Shown one piece after another: positions 25,039 to 34,463 of a stretch of DNA of 64,000 bases; position 1 is the stretch's first letter, and each line of letters starts with the position of its first letter. This stretch comes from Bacteroidota bacterium. GTDB taxonomy: Bacteria > Bacteroidota > Bacteroidia > Bacteroidales > Dysgonomonadaceae. The position numbers and the translations under genes were made by a program. Under the pieces are notes generated by a model, which saw only the letters and a list, made by a program, of their open reading frames with translations, was not told the origin of the DNA and did no database searches. The DNA lies in NCBI GenBank assembly GCA_023437305.1, contig JAEZGN010000023.1, forward strand, positions 186,001 to 250,000. The letters run 5' to 3'.

Positions 25039-26643
25039 ATGAATATGAAGAAGACATTGGCTATTGCTGTTTTAGCCCTGTGTAGTACCTCGCATGTCTT
25101 TGCAGGAGGTATTCTTACCAATACGAATCAGAGTGCGCATTTCATCAGAATGGTTGCTCGTGATGCATCTGTACAAATAGACGCCGCTTATACAAATCCT
25201 GCGGGGCTTGTAAAACTTAACGATGGTTTCCATTTCTCTTTTTCCAATCAGAGTGCTTTTCAAACAAGAACAATAACTTCCACTTTTGCTCCATTTGCAG
25301 GGTTTGGTGGCGATGCTACAAAAAGTTTTAAGGGAACAGCTTCGGCTCCAATCATTCCTAGTATTCAGGCTGCATACAAAAAAGGCAAATGGGTGCTTTC
25401 CGGAAATATTGCAGTGACAGGAGGTGGAGGTAAGGCTACGTTTAATGACGGGTTGCCTTCTTTCGAATCAAGTATAGCAATGTTGCCTGGTTTGCTTGCT
25501 GCAAACGGAATCACCACAAATAATTATTCGGTAGATGCATATATGCGTGGATCGTCATTTATATATGGTGCTCAGATCGGAGGAAGTTATGCTATCAATA
25601 ATATGTTTTCGGTATATGGCGGTTTTCGTCTTAATATAGTAAATAACAGATACGAGGGACATTTGAGAAATATATCTTTTAACCCTCAACACCCCATGTT
25701 AAATCCTACAGGAGGCATGATGTCTGCTCAGACCTTTTTTAATGACGCTGCTTCGTTGGCGAAGGGAACCGCTGCAAACCTGAATCCTTTTATAGAAAGT
25801 GGAGCCGGTGCATACACTGTGGGGCAACTGATTAATGCAGGAAAGTTGTCGCAAGCGATGGCTGACCAACTAAGGGCAGGGTTGAATATTAGCAATGCCG
25901 AGCAGTTTAATCAAATGCAGATACAGCAGGTTCAGGCCGGATATGTAATTGCAGGACAGGCGTATGAAAATAATGCAAAAGCTGTAGCCGATAAAAATCT
26001 TGATTCATCACAATCCGGATGGGGTATATCTCCTATTCTTGGTTTCAACTTTAGCTATAATAACCTGAATATCGGTATGAAATATGAGTTTCGTACAGCT
26101 CTCAACGTAGAGAATAAAACCAAAGTTGATGATACAGGCTTGTTTAAAGATGGAGTAAATACTCCTCACGATATTCCTGCTCTATTCACAGTGGGAGCTT
26201 CTTATCAGATTACGCCGAAGCTGTTGGCTAGTGTTGGTTATCACCACTTTTTCGACTCGGATGCTAAGATGGCAGACGATAAACAAAAGCATATAAACGG
26301 AGGTACAAATGAATATTTGTTTGGAGCCGAATATAAAATAGACAAGATGTTCTTGGTAAGTGCCGGAGGACAAATCACCCGCTATGGCGTAAAAGATGAG
26401 TATCAGAGAGATTTAAGTTTCTCTATTAATTCATATTCTATAGGTTTAGGTGGTGCGGTAAATGTTGCCAAAAACGTTCTTATAAATGTAGGTTATTTCT
26501 GGACAACATATTCAGATTGGACAAAAAACAATCCAAAATATGTTGCAATACCAAATACCAACCCTCAGGCTTATCTTGCTGGAAAAGACGTATTCTCACG
26601 TACCAACAAGGTGTTTGCTGCGGGAGTGGACTTTTCATTCTAA
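25039..26643 (+). CDS. OmpP1/FadL/TodX-family outer-membrane transporter
   Basis: 534 aa. Signal peptide of about 22 residues, then the FadL N-terminal hatch (GGILTNTNQSAHFIRMVARD, in part) with NPAGL, as in long-chain fatty-acid porins. Barrel strands end in the terminal aromatic GVDFSF. Imports hydrophobic compounds across the outer membrane. Long internal segments (about 220-320) make it larger than E. coli FadL. Own promoter and strong terminator, so monocistronic. Confidence 0.9.
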   Translation: MNMKKTLAIAVLALCSTSHVFAGGILTNTNQSAHFIRMVARDASVQIDAAYTNPAGLVKLNDGFHFSFSNQSAFQTRTITSTFAPFAGFGGDATKSFKGTASAPIIPSIQAAYKKGKWVLSGNIAVTGGGGKATFNDGLPSFESSIAMLPGLLAANGITTNNYSVDAYMRGSSFIYGAQIGGSYAINNMFSVYGGFRLNIVNNRYEGHLRNISFNPQHPMLNPTGGMMSAQTFFNDAASLAKGTAANLNPFIESGAGAYTVGQLINAGKLSQAMADQLRAGLNISNAEQFNQMQIQQVQAGYVIAGQAYENNAKAVADKNLDSSQSGWGISPILGFNFSYNNLNIGMKYEFRTALNVENKTKVDDTGLFKDGVNTPHDIPALFTVGASYQITPKLLASVGYHHFFDSDAKMADDKQKHINGGTNEYLFGAEYKIDKMFLVSAGGQITRYGVKDEYQRDLSFSINSYSIGLGGAVNVAKNVLINVGYFWTTYSDWTKNNPKYVAIPNTNPQAYLAGKDVFSRTNKVFAAGVDFSF

Positions 26644-26678
26644 CAGAAGCATTTTATAAAAACTGCGGGATTTTAGTG

Positions 26679-26716
26679 GCAAGATGGAATATTCACGTTC
26701 CATCTTGCTTTTTTTT
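26679..26716 (+). terminator. Strong intrinsic terminator after the FadL-type gene
   Basis: Perfect 11-bp stem (GCAAGATGGAA 26679-26689, TTCCATCTTGC 26698-26708), 8-base loop, then eight T. Confidence 0.92.
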
Positions 26717-26737
26717 GTTTACTTTTCTTTTCAAATA

Positions 26738-26769
26738 TTTGTGTAATTAGCTGATTATGTCTACATTTG
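26738..26769 (+). promoter_or_regulatory. Promoter of the str (rpsL) operon
   Basis: TTTG at 26738-26741, 20 bases, then TACATTTG at 26762-26769. The start near 26776 gives a leader of about 135 nt before rpsL. That leader includes a weak inverted repeat (TGGCAAT and ATTGTCA, near 26803-26825) that could be regulatory. Confidence 0.65.
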
Positions 26770-26911
26770 CAACCCGAATAATGCATGAAAAGGGCTTGCT
26801 CTGATGGCAATACGTTGATTGTCATTCGAATAGCGTTCGTTTCTTGTGTTGTTTGCTAATTAAATGTATAATTAAAAACTGAATTTAAAAAGTTCTAAAG
26901 ATTAAAACAAC

Positions 26912-27325
26912 ATGCCTACAATTCAACAATTAGTAAGAAAAGGACGGGCGGTTTTGGTTGAAAAGAGTAAGTCTCGTGCATTGGATGCATGCCCTCAACG
27001 TAGAGGTGTTTGTATTCGTGTATATACAACAACTCCTAAGAAACCTAACTCAGCGATGCGTAAGGTAGCACGTGTGCGTTTAACAAATTCAAAAGAGGTG
27101 AATGCTTATATACCTGGAGAAGGTCACAATTTGCAGGAGCACTCAATTGTACTTGTTAGAGGTGGTCGTGTGAAAGACCTTCCGGGTGTTCGTTACCACA
27201 TTGTGCGTGGAACATTGGATACTGCAGGAGTAAATGGTCGTACACAACGCCGCTCTAAATACGGAGCAAAACGTCCTAAACCGGGAGCACCAGCGGCAGC
27301 TGCAGCTAAGGGTAAGAAAAAATAA
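26912..27325 (+). CDS. rpsL: 30S ribosomal protein S12
   Basis: 137 aa. Decoding-centre protein. The TTPKKPNSAMRK and GGRVKDLPGVRYH loops are intact, with the Lys residues where streptomycin-resistance changes usually occur, so no classical resistance change is visible. The C terminus has an Ala/Lys-rich tail (APAAAAAKGKKK) beyond the E. coli length of 124. First gene of the str operon; rpoBC is not upstream. Confidence 0.98.
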   Translation: MPTIQQLVRKGRAVLVEKSKSRALDACPQRRGVCIRVYTTTPKKPNSAMRKVARVRLTNSKEVNAYIPGEGHNLQEHSIVLVRGGRVKDLPGVRYHIVRGTLDTAGVNGRTQRRSKYGAKRPKPGAPAAAAAKGKKK

Positions 27326-27487
27326 TTACCTGAGGCAATCCCTTTAACCGAGATTTTTAATTAAGTATTAAAACGGTTTAAGTTTATTGGATAGGCTATA
27401 TATAGGTTGAGTAAATAGTTCGGCGGAACTTTTGAAGGCATCTAAAATTGGCAACCAAAAACAAAAACAAAATTTTTTAGTAAAAAA

Positions 27488-27964
27488 ATGAGAAAAGCAA
27501 AACCAAAGAAAAGACAGATCCTCCCGGATCCTGTTTTCGGTGATGTAAAGGTTACAAAGTTTGTTAACCACTTAATGTATGATGGTAAAAAATCTACTGC
27601 ATTCGATATCTTCTATACTGCATTGGAGATCGTGAAGAAGAAATTACCAAACGACGAAAAAACTGCTCTCGAGATATGGAAAGCAGCTCTAGATAATGTA
27701 ACTCCTCAAGTAGAAGTGAAGTCACGCCGTGTAGGTGGTGCAACATTTCAGGTTCCTACCGAAATTCGCCCAGACCGCAAAGAATCTATCTGTATGAAAA
27801 ATCTTATCCTTTATGCTCGCAAGAGAGGTGGTAAGACTATGGCAGACAAATTAGGCGCAGAAATCTCAGATGCATACAACAATCAAGGAGGCGCATTCAA
27901 AAGAAAAGAAGATATGCATAGAATGGCTGAAGCTAACCGTGCATTCGCTCATTTCAGATTCTAA
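27488..27964 (+). CDS. rpsG: 30S ribosomal protein S7
   Basis: 158 aa, the usual length. Primary 16S rRNA binder that nucleates assembly of the 30S head. Starts RKAKPKKRQILPDPVFGD and ends in the conserved HRMAEANRAFAHFRF. A 162-base spacer, AT-rich and without a gene, separates it from rpsL. S7 autoregulates the str operon in E. coli; whether it does here cannot be judged. Confidence 0.98.
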   Translation: MRKAKPKKRQILPDPVFGDVKVTKFVNHLMYDGKKSTAFDIFYTALEIVKKKLPNDEKTALEIWKAALDNVTPQVEVKSRRVGGATFQVPTEIRPDRKESICMKNLILYARKRGGKTMADKLGAEISDAYNNQGGAFKRKEDMHRMAEANRAFAHFRF

Positions 27965-27987
27965 CAAAAAGGAAGAGTTAAAAAACA

Positions 27988-30111
27988 ATGGCAAAGGTTA
28001 ATGACAGTTTAAAGAATACAAGAAATATAGGCATCATGGCGCACATTGATGCCGGTAAAACCACTACTTCTGAACGTATCCTGTTCTATACCGGTCTTAC
28101 TCATAAGATTGGAGAGGTACATGATGGCGCTGCCACTATGGACTGGATGGAGCAAGAGCAAGAAAGGGGTATTACTATTACATCTGCCGCTACTACAGCA
28201 AGCTGGAAGTATAACAATGAGATGTTTAAGATCAACTTGATAGATACTCCCGGACACGTTGACTTTACAGTAGAGGTAGAGCGTTCACTCCGTATTCTTG
28301 ATGGAGCAATTGCTGCTTATGATGCTGTAAGTGGTGTTGAGCCTCAGTCGGAAACAGTATGGCGTCAGGCTGACAAATACGATGTTCCTCGTATGTGTTA
28401 TGTAAATAAAATGGACCGTTCGGGAGCTGATTTCTTTGAAGTGGTACGCCAAATAAAAGAAATGTTGAATGGTAACCCATGTCCGGTTCAGATTCCGATT
28501 GGAGCAGAAGAACACTTCAAGGGAATCATCGACCTTATCAAAATGAAGGCGATGTACTGGCATGATGAAACAATGGGTGCAGACTACGAGTTGGACGAAA
28601 TTCCTTCCGAATATCTAGCTGAAGCTCAAGAATGGAGAGAGAAAATGCTTGAAAAAGCTGCAGAATGTGATGAAACGTTGATGGAGAAATTCTTTGATGA
28701 TCCGTCTTCAATCACAGAAGATGAAATTATCGCAGCATTACGCATCGGTACTCTTTCTATGCAGATCAATCCAATGTTGTGTGGATCTTCTTTCAAAAAC
28801 AAAGGAGTTCAACCGTTATTGGATGCTGTATGTAAATTCTTGCCTAGCCCAATAGATACAGTAGCTATCGAAGGTACAGACCCAAGAACAGGTGCTACTA
28901 TCGTTCGTCACCCAAGCCCGAGTGAGCCAATGGCTGCTTTGGCATTCAAAATCGCAACAGACCCATTCGTAGGACGCTTGTGTTTCTTCCGTGTTTACTC
29001 GGGAGAATTAGCAGCCGGATCGTATGTTTATAACAGCCGCTCCGAGAAGAAAGAACGTATCTCACGTTTGTTCCAAATGCACTCTAACAAGCAAAATCCG
29101 AAAGAAGTAATTGGTTGTGGAGATATAGGTGCAGGTGTAGGATTTAAAGATATTCGCACAGGTGATACACTATGTGACGAAAACAATCCTATCGTACTTG
29201 AATCTATGGACTTCCCAGAACCGGTTATTGGTATCGCTGTTGAGCCGATCACTCAGAAAGATGTGGATAAATTGGCTACAGGATTAGGAAAACTTGCAGA
29301 AGAAGATCCAACATTCCGTGTTCATACCGATCAGGATTCAGGTCAGACTATTATCGAAGGTATGGGTGAGCTTCACCTTGAAATTATCATCGACCGTCTG
29401 AAACGTGAGTTTAAGGTTGAATGTAATCAAGGTCGTCCTCAGGTATCATATAAAGAAGCAATTACTCAAACTGTTGATCTTCGTGAAGTTTACAAGAAAC
29501 AAACCGGGGGGCGTGGTAAGTTTGCCGATATTATTGTTAAAGTTGGTCCAACAGATCCTGGATTTGAAGGAGACCTTCAATTTATCGATGAGGTGAAAGG
29601 TGGTAACGTTCCTAAAGAATTTATCCCTTCAGTTCAGAAAGGATTTGCTGCTGCAATGAAAAACGGTGTGCTTGCCGGATATGCGCTTGACAAACTGAAA
29701 GTTGTTCTTGTTGATGGTTCTTACCATACAGTGGACTCTGACCAGCTGTCATTCGAGCTTTGTGCTAAGCTTGCTTTCAGAAATGCATGTGAGAAAGCCG
29801 GACCTACATTGCAAGAACCTATCATGAAACTGGAAGTAGTAACTCCGGAAGAAAGTATGGGTGATGTGATTTCTGACCTTAACAAACGTCGTGGTCAGGT
29901 AGAAGGTATGGAGTCTAGCCGTTCAGGTGCACGTATCGTGAAAGCTAAAGTGCCTTTGGCAGAAATGTTTGGATATGTGACTTCTTTGAGAACAATCACT
30001 TCGGGTAGAGCAACGTCAGCAATGACATTCTCTCACTACGAAGAAGTTTCGCCATCTATCGCACGTCAGGTATTAACTGAGGTTAAAGGTCGCGTAGACT
30101 TGATCAAATAA
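27988..30111 (+). CDS. fusA: Elongation factor G
   Basis: 707-aa translational GTPase that drives ribosomal translocation. G1 is AHIDAGKTTTSERILFYTG, G3 DTPGHVDFT and G4 NKMDRSGADF. Five-domain length as usual. It sits 23 bases after rpsG. tuf does not follow, unlike in E. coli; a hairpin and then rpsJ come next. No obvious fusidic-acid-type change can be called by eye. Confidence 0.98.
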   Translation: MAKVNDSLKNTRNIGIMAHIDAGKTTTSERILFYTGLTHKIGEVHDGAATMDWMEQEQERGITITSAATTASWKYNNEMFKINLIDTPGHVDFTVEVERSLRILDGAIAAYDAVSGVEPQSETVWRQADKYDVPRMCYVNKMDRSGADFFEVVRQIKEMLNGNPCPVQIPIGAEEHFKGIIDLIKMKAMYWHDETMGADYELDEIPSEYLAEAQEWREKMLEKAAECDETLMEKFFDDPSSITEDEIIAALRIGTLSMQINPMLCGSSFKNKGVQPLLDAVCKFLPSPIDTVAIEGTDPRTGATIVRHPSPSEPMAALAFKIATDPFVGRLCFFRVYSGELAAGSYVYNSRSEKKERISRLFQMHSNKQNPKEVIGCGDIGAGVGFKDIRTGDTLCDENNPIVLESMDFPEPVIGIAVEPITQKDVDKLATGLGKLAEEDPTFRVHTDQDSGQTIIEGMGELHLEIIIDRLKREFKVECNQGRPQVSYKEAITQTVDLREVYKKQTGGRGKFADIIVKVGPTDPGFEGDLQFIDEVKGGNVPKEFIPSVQKGFAAAMKNGVLAGYALDKLKVVLVDGSYHTVDSDQLSFELCAKLAFRNACEKAGPTLQEPIMKLEVVTPEESMGDVISDLNKRRGQVEGMESSRSGARIVKAKVPLAEMFGYVTSLRTITSGRATSAMTFSHYEEVSPSIARQVLTEVKGRVDLIK

Positions 30112-30117
30112 TAAAAG

Positions 30118-30160
30118 AGACTGCAATTAGTAAATGACTCTTAATTGCAGTCTTTAATAT
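30118..30160 (+). terminator. Hairpin between fusA and rpsJ
   Basis: Perfect 12-bp stem (AGACTGCAATTA 30118-30129, TAATTGCAGTCT 30142-30153) with a 12-base loop, starting 6 bases after the fusA stop. A T-rich but interrupted tail follows, so it may be a terminator or attenuator separating the str and S10 operons. Confidence 0.65.
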
Positions 30161-30202
30161 TTTTATATAGAATTTATTTTAATAATTAACTAAAAACAAA
30201 AG

Positions 30203-30508
30203 ATGAGTCAAAAAATTAGAATTAAACTGAAATCGTACGATTACACATTGGTAGACAAATCTGCTGAGAAAATCGTGAAAACAGTAAAAGCAACAGGAGC
30301 AGTAGTAAGTGGTCCAATTCCATTACCAACTCACAAACGTATTTTTACTGTCAACCGTTCAACTTTCGTAAACAAGAAATCTCGTGAGCAGTTCGAACTA
30401 TCTTCTTATAAAAGATTGATCGATATCTACAGCTCAACAGCAAAAACTGTAGATGCACTCATGAAGCTGGAATTGCCAAGTGGTGTAGAAGTAGAAATCA
30501 AAGTTTGA
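30203..30508 (+). CDS. rpsJ: 30S ribosomal protein S10
   Basis: 101 aa. Head protein of the 30S subunit; also the NusB partner NusE in transcription antitermination. Contains KIRIKLKSYDYTLVD, GPIPLPTHKRIFTVNRSTFV and KLELPSGVEVEIKV. First gene of the S10 cluster, 91 bases after fusA. Confidence 0.98.
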   Translation: MSQKIRIKLKSYDYTLVDKSAEKIVKTVKATGAVVSGPIPLPTHKRIFTVNRSTFVNKKSREQFELSSYKRLIDIYSSTAKTVDALMKLELPSGVEVEIKV

Positions 30509-30546
30509 TGAAAATTTATATTAGTTTAAATAAATAATTTAGAGAA

Positions 30547-31167
30547 ATGCCAGGATTATTAGGAAAGAAAATCGGAATGACATCCGTATTCAGTGCCGAG
30601 GGAAAAAATATTCCATGCACTGTTGTCGAAGTGGGTCCTTGTGTTGTTACTCAGGTTAAAACATCTGAAAAAGATGGTTACGAGGCTGTGCAAATAGGCT
30701 TTGTTGAAAAGAAAGACAAGCATACCAGCAAGCCCGAAATCGGACATTTCAAGAAAGCCGGAGTTGCACCTCAAAGACACTTGGCCGAGTTCAAGTATGA
30801 AGAGAAATACAATCTAGGAGACGTTATAACAGTAGACGGAATGTTCTCAATGGACGACCCTTTTATTGACGTAACTGGAGTGTCGAAAGGTAAAGGTTTC
30901 CAAGGGGTTGTTAAACGCCATGGTTTCCGTGGGGTAGGTGAAGCTACTCTAGGACAGCACAACCGTCTTCGTGCTCCGGGTTCTATCGGAGCTTGTTCGT
31001 ACCCTGCAAAGGTGTTTAAAGGAACAAGAATGGGTGGTCAGATGGGTAACAAACAAGTTACTGTTCAAAACCTTGTGATTATTAAAATAATTCCGGAACA
31101 TAATCTTTTATTGATAAAAGGTTCGGTACCGGGAAGTAAAGGTTCAATCGTTAGAATAGAAAGATAA
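30547..31167 (+). CDS. rplC: 50S ribosomal protein L3
   Basis: 206 aa. Early assembly 23S rRNA binder whose loop reaches the peptidyl-transferase centre. Motifs GLLGKKIGMTSVF, then KGKGFQGVVKRHGF and GTRMGGQMGNKQVTVQN. Its stop overlaps the rplD ATG by one base (TAATG). Confidence 0.98.
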   Translation: MPGLLGKKIGMTSVFSAEGKNIPCTVVEVGPCVVTQVKTSEKDGYEAVQIGFVEKKDKHTSKPEIGHFKKAGVAPQRHLAEFKYEEKYNLGDVITVDGMFSMDDPFIDVTGVSKGKGFQGVVKRHGFRGVGEATLGQHNRLRAPGSIGACSYPAKVFKGTRMGGQMGNKQVTVQNLVIIKIIPEHNLLLIKGSVPGSKGSIVRIER

Positions 31168-31799
31168 TGGAACTGAGTGTATTAGATAAAAACGGTAAAG
31201 AAACCGGTAAAAAAGTAGCGTTGAATGATGCTATTTATGCAATTGAGCCTAACGATCATGTTCTTTGGTTGGACGTGAAGCTATATCTTGCGAATCAACG
31301 TCAAGGTACTCACAAGACTAAAGAAAGAAGTGAGATGTCGGGAAGTACACGTAAGTTGATCCGTCAGAAAGGTGGAGGTGGTGCTCGCCGTGGTGATATC
31401 AATTCACCTATATTGGTTGGTGGAGCACGTGTATTTGGTCCAAAACCAAGAGACTACAGCTTCAAATTGAACAAAAAAGTAAGAGTACTTGCTCGTAAAT
31501 CTGCCCTTGCTGCTAAAGCAAAAGAAAATCAAATTTTGGTAGTTGAAGACTTGTCTTTCGACTCTCCAAAAACTAAAGATTTTGTAGCATTGGCTAAAAA
31601 TTTGCAAGTGGCTGATAAAAAGATACTTCTAGTTTTGCCAGACCAAAATAAAAATGTATATTTGTCGGCTCGTAATTTAGAAAGAGTAAAAGTTGTAAAA
31701 GCTTCTGATTTAAATACTTACTCAATACTTAACTGTACAAGTCTAGTATTGGCTGAGTCTTCGGTTGCTATTATAGATAATCTTTTATTAAAAGCATAA
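31167..31799 (+). CDS. rplD: 50S ribosomal protein L4
   Basis: 210 aa. Lines the nascent-peptide exit tunnel; in E. coli it also autoregulates the S10 operon. The tunnel loop contains RKLIRQKGGGGARRG, and the conserved GPKPRDYSFKLNKKVR follows. Start overlaps the rplC stop. Confidence 0.98.
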   Translation: MELSVLDKNGKETGKKVALNDAIYAIEPNDHVLWLDVKLYLANQRQGTHKTKERSEMSGSTRKLIRQKGGGGARRGDINSPILVGGARVFGPKPRDYSFKLNKKVRVLARKSALAAKAKENQILVVEDLSFDSPKTKDFVALAKNLQVADKKILLVLPDQNKNVYLSARNLERVKVVKASDLNTYSILNCTSLVLAESSVAIIDNLLLKA

Positions 31800-31811
31800 G
31801 GAGAGAATACT

Positions 31812-32105
31812 ATGGGAATTTTGATAAAACCAATTTTAACAGAAAAGCAAACCGCGATTTCAGAAAAGTTTCCGAATCGTTACGGTTTTCGTGTTGCTCC
31901 AAGTGCAAACAAAGTGGAGATTAAGAACGCAGTAGAAGAGCTTTATGGCGTAACAGTTAAGTCTGTAAATACAATTAACTACTCCGGAAAGCTAAAAAGC
32001 CGTTACACAAAAGCTGGTGTGATAAAAGGTAAAACTCCTGCATTCAAGAAAGCAATAATCACCCTGAAAGAAGGTGAAAGTATAGACTTTTTTAGTAATA
32101 TCTAA
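31812..32105 (+). CDS. rplW: 50S ribosomal protein L23
   Basis: 97 aa. Sits at the tunnel exit and docks SRP and trigger factor. KPILTEKQTAISEK and RYGFRVAPSANKVEIKNAVE are the family signature. A GGAGAG ribosome-binding sequence lies just upstream. 12 bases after rplD. Confidence 0.98.
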   Translation: MGILIKPILTEKQTAISEKFPNRYGFRVAPSANKVEIKNAVEELYGVTVKSVNTINYSGKLKSRYTKAGVIKGKTPAFKKAIITLKEGESIDFFSNI

Positions 32106-32112
32106 ATAAAAA

Positions 32113-32937
32113 ATGGCAGTACGTAAATTAAAGCCCACAACACCGGGGCAGAGACACAAAATTATTGGTACATTCCAAGAAATCACTGCAAGTGTACCAG
32201 AAAAATCCCTTGTAGTCGGTAAAAAAGCGTCTGGTGGCCGTAACAATACCGGTAAGATGACTATGCGTTATCTCGGCGGCGGTCATAAGAGAAAATTCAG
32301 GCTCATAGACTTCAAGAGAACGAAAGACGGAATTCCAGCCACTGTAAAAACAATCGAATATGATCCGAACCGTTCGGCTCGTATCGCTTTGTTGTATTAT
32401 GTAGACGGAGCTAAAACTTATATCTTAGCACCAGAAGGTTTGGAAGTAGGTCAAACAGTGGTATCCGGAGCTGATGCTGCTCCAGAGGTTGGTAATGCAT
32501 TGCCTTTGGCAAAAATTCCAATCGGTACAGTTATTCATAATATCGAACTTCGTCCTGGTCAGGGAGCTAAGATGGTTCGTTCGGCAGGTGCTTTTGCTCA
32601 GTTAACTTCTCGCGAAGGAAACTACGCAATCATAAGAATGCCTTCAGGCGAAACACGTAAGATCCTTTCTACATGTAAAGCTACTATCGGTAGCGTAGGA
32701 AACTCAGATCACGGACTAGAGAAATCAGGTAAAGCCGGTCGTTCTCGTTGGCTAGGCCGCCGTCCTCACAACCGAGGTGTAGTAATGAACCCTGTCGATC
32801 ACCCAATGGGTGGTGGTGAAGGTCGTGCTTCAGGAGGTCACCCACGTTCACGTAAAGGATTGTACGCTAAGGGTCTCAAGACTAGAGCTCCTAAGAAACA
32901 TTCTTCTAAGTACATAATCGAAAGAAGAAAAAAATAA
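32113..32937 (+). CDS. rplB: 50S ribosomal protein L2
   Basis: 274 aa. Needed for subunit joining and peptidyl-transferase centre assembly. Signature GVVMNPVDHPMGGGEGRAS near the C terminus includes the functionally important His. Starts 7 bases after rplW. Confidence 0.98.
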   Translation: MAVRKLKPTTPGQRHKIIGTFQEITASVPEKSLVVGKKASGGRNNTGKMTMRYLGGGHKRKFRLIDFKRTKDGIPATVKTIEYDPNRSARIALLYYVDGAKTYILAPEGLEVGQTVVSGADAAPEVGNALPLAKIPIGTVIHNIELRPGQGAKMVRSAGAFAQLTSREGNYAIIRMPSGETRKILSTCKATIGSVGNSDHGLEKSGKAGRSRWLGRRPHNRGVVMNPVDHPMGGGEGRASGGHPRSRKGLYAKGLKTRAPKKHSSKYIIERRKK

Positions 32938-32962
32938 TAACCTGATTAATCAATAGAAAATT

Positions 32963-33232
32963 ATGAGTCGTTCGTTAAAAAAAGGCCCGTATATTAATGT
33001 TAAGCTTGAGAAAAAAGTCTTGGCTATGAATGAGTCAGGTAAGAAAGCTGTGGTTAAGACATGGGCAAGGGCTTCAATGATATCACCCGACTTTGTAGGC
33101 CATACTATTGCTGTTCACAACGGAAATAAATTTATTCCTGTATATGTGACAGAAAACATGGTAGGACACAAGTTAGGAGAATTCTCTCTTACACGTACAT
33201 TCCGTGGACACGGAGGTAATAAGAAAAAATAA
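32963..33232 (+). CDS. rpsS: 30S ribosomal protein S19
   Basis: 89 aa. 16S rRNA head protein next to S13. Starts SRSLKKGPYINVKLEKKV and contains GHKLGEFSLTRTFRGHGG, the family signature. Standard position between rplB and rplV. Confidence 0.98.
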   Translation: MSRSLKKGPYINVKLEKKVLAMNESGKKAVVKTWARASMISPDFVGHTIAVHNGNKFIPVYVTENMVGHKLGEFSLTRTFRGHGGNKKK

Positions 33233-33274
33233 TTGGAGCAGAAGCCAATAAATTAATAAAAAGTAAACATTAAA

Positions 33275-33682
33275 ATGGGTAAAAGAAAACATATAGTAGC
33301 TGAAGCAAGAAAAGAAGCTAAAAAGACTATTGCTTTCGCCAAGCTGAATGATGTTCCTACTTCTCCACGCAAAATGCGCCTTGTTGTCGACATGATACGT
33401 GGAATGGAAGCATTTAGGGCTCTTGGTGTATTGAAATACTCAAATAAAGAAGCTGCTGCAAGAATAGAAAAATTGTTACGCTCTGCTATCGCCAATTGGG
33501 AAGCAAAAAATGAGCGTAAAGCAGAAAGTGGTGAGTTGTATGTATCATTGGTAAACGTTGATGGTGGAGCCATGCTGAAAAGAATGCGTCCAGCTCCGCA
33601 GGGAAGAGGTTACAGAATACGTAAACGTTCAAATCATGTGACTCTTCACGTAGATACACTTAATAAAGAAAATCAAAATTAA
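33275..33682 (+). CDS. rplV: 50S ribosomal protein L22
   Basis: 135 aa. Spans 23S rRNA domains and forms part of the exit tunnel; its beta-hairpin loop is the macrolide-resistance site. Contains SPRKMRLVVDMIRGM and MLKRMRPAPQGRGYRIRKR, both intact. Starts 42 bases after rpsS. Confidence 0.98.
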   Translation: MGKRKHIVAEARKEAKKTIAFAKLNDVPTSPRKMRLVVDMIRGMEAFRALGVLKYSNKEAAARIEKLLRSAIANWEAKNERKAESGELYVSLVNVDGGAMLKRMRPAPQGRGYRIRKRSNHVTLHVDTLNKENQN

Positions 33683-33689
33683 TTAGCAG

Positions 33690-34442
33690 ATGGGACAAAA
33701 AGTTAATCCAATAGCAAATCGTTTAGGTATCATCCGTGGATGGGATTCTAATTGGTATGGAGGCAAAAGATATGGAAATACTTTGTTGGAAGACAGCAAA
33801 ATCCGTAAATATCTGAATGCCCGTCTGGCTAAAGCTAGTGTATCTCGCATCGTTATCGAAAGAACTTTGAAACTTGTAACTATCACAGTTTGTACAGCTC
33901 GTCCGGGTATCATTATTGGTAAAGGCGGACAAGAAGTAGACAAGCTGAAAGAAGAGTTGAAGAAGATTACAGATAAAGATATCCAAATCAACATTTTTGA
34001 AATCAAAAAACCAGAGTTGGACGCAGTTATCGTTGCCAACAATGTAGCCCGTCAGGTAGAAGGTAAAATAGCTTACCGTCGTGCTATCAAAATGGCAATT
34101 GCTTCAACAATGAGAATGGGTGCAGAAGGTATCAAAATTCAAATATCAGGTCGTCTGAATGGCGCTGAAATGGCTCGTTCCGAAATGTACAAAGAAGGAC
34201 GTACACCACTTCATACATTCCGTGCCGATATTGATTATGCGCATGCCGAAGCACTAACAAAAGTTGGTTTGATTGGTATTAAAGTATGGATTTGCCGTGG
34301 AGAAGTTTACGGTAAGAAAGACCTTGCTCCTTCATTCACAGCTGCCAAAGAAGGTGGACACTCTGGTAACAGAGGTGGAGACAACCGTCGTAACGACAGA
34401 GGTGATCAAGGAAAAGGTTTCAAGAGAAATAAGAGAAAGTAA
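33690..34442 (+). CDS. rpsC: 30S ribosomal protein S3
   Basis: 250 aa. KH-domain protein at the mRNA entry site; the KH loop is GIIIGKGGQEVDKLK. The C-terminal tail is extended and rich in Gly, Arg, Asn and Asp (GNRGGDNRRNDRGDQGKG), beyond the core S3 fold. 7 bases after rplV. Confidence 0.98.
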   Translation: MGQKVNPIANRLGIIRGWDSNWYGGKRYGNTLLEDSKIRKYLNARLAKASVSRIVIERTLKLVTITVCTARPGIIIGKGGQEVDKLKEELKKITDKDIQINIFEIKKPELDAVIVANNVARQVEGKIAYRRAIKMAIASTMRMGAEGIKIQISGRLNGAEMARSEMYKEGRTPLHTFRADIDYAHAEALTKVGLIGIKVWICRGEVYGKKDLAPSFTAAKEGGHSGNRGGDNRRNDRGDQGKGFKRNKRK

Positions 34443-34463
34443 TTAAAAAACGTTTGAAGTAAA

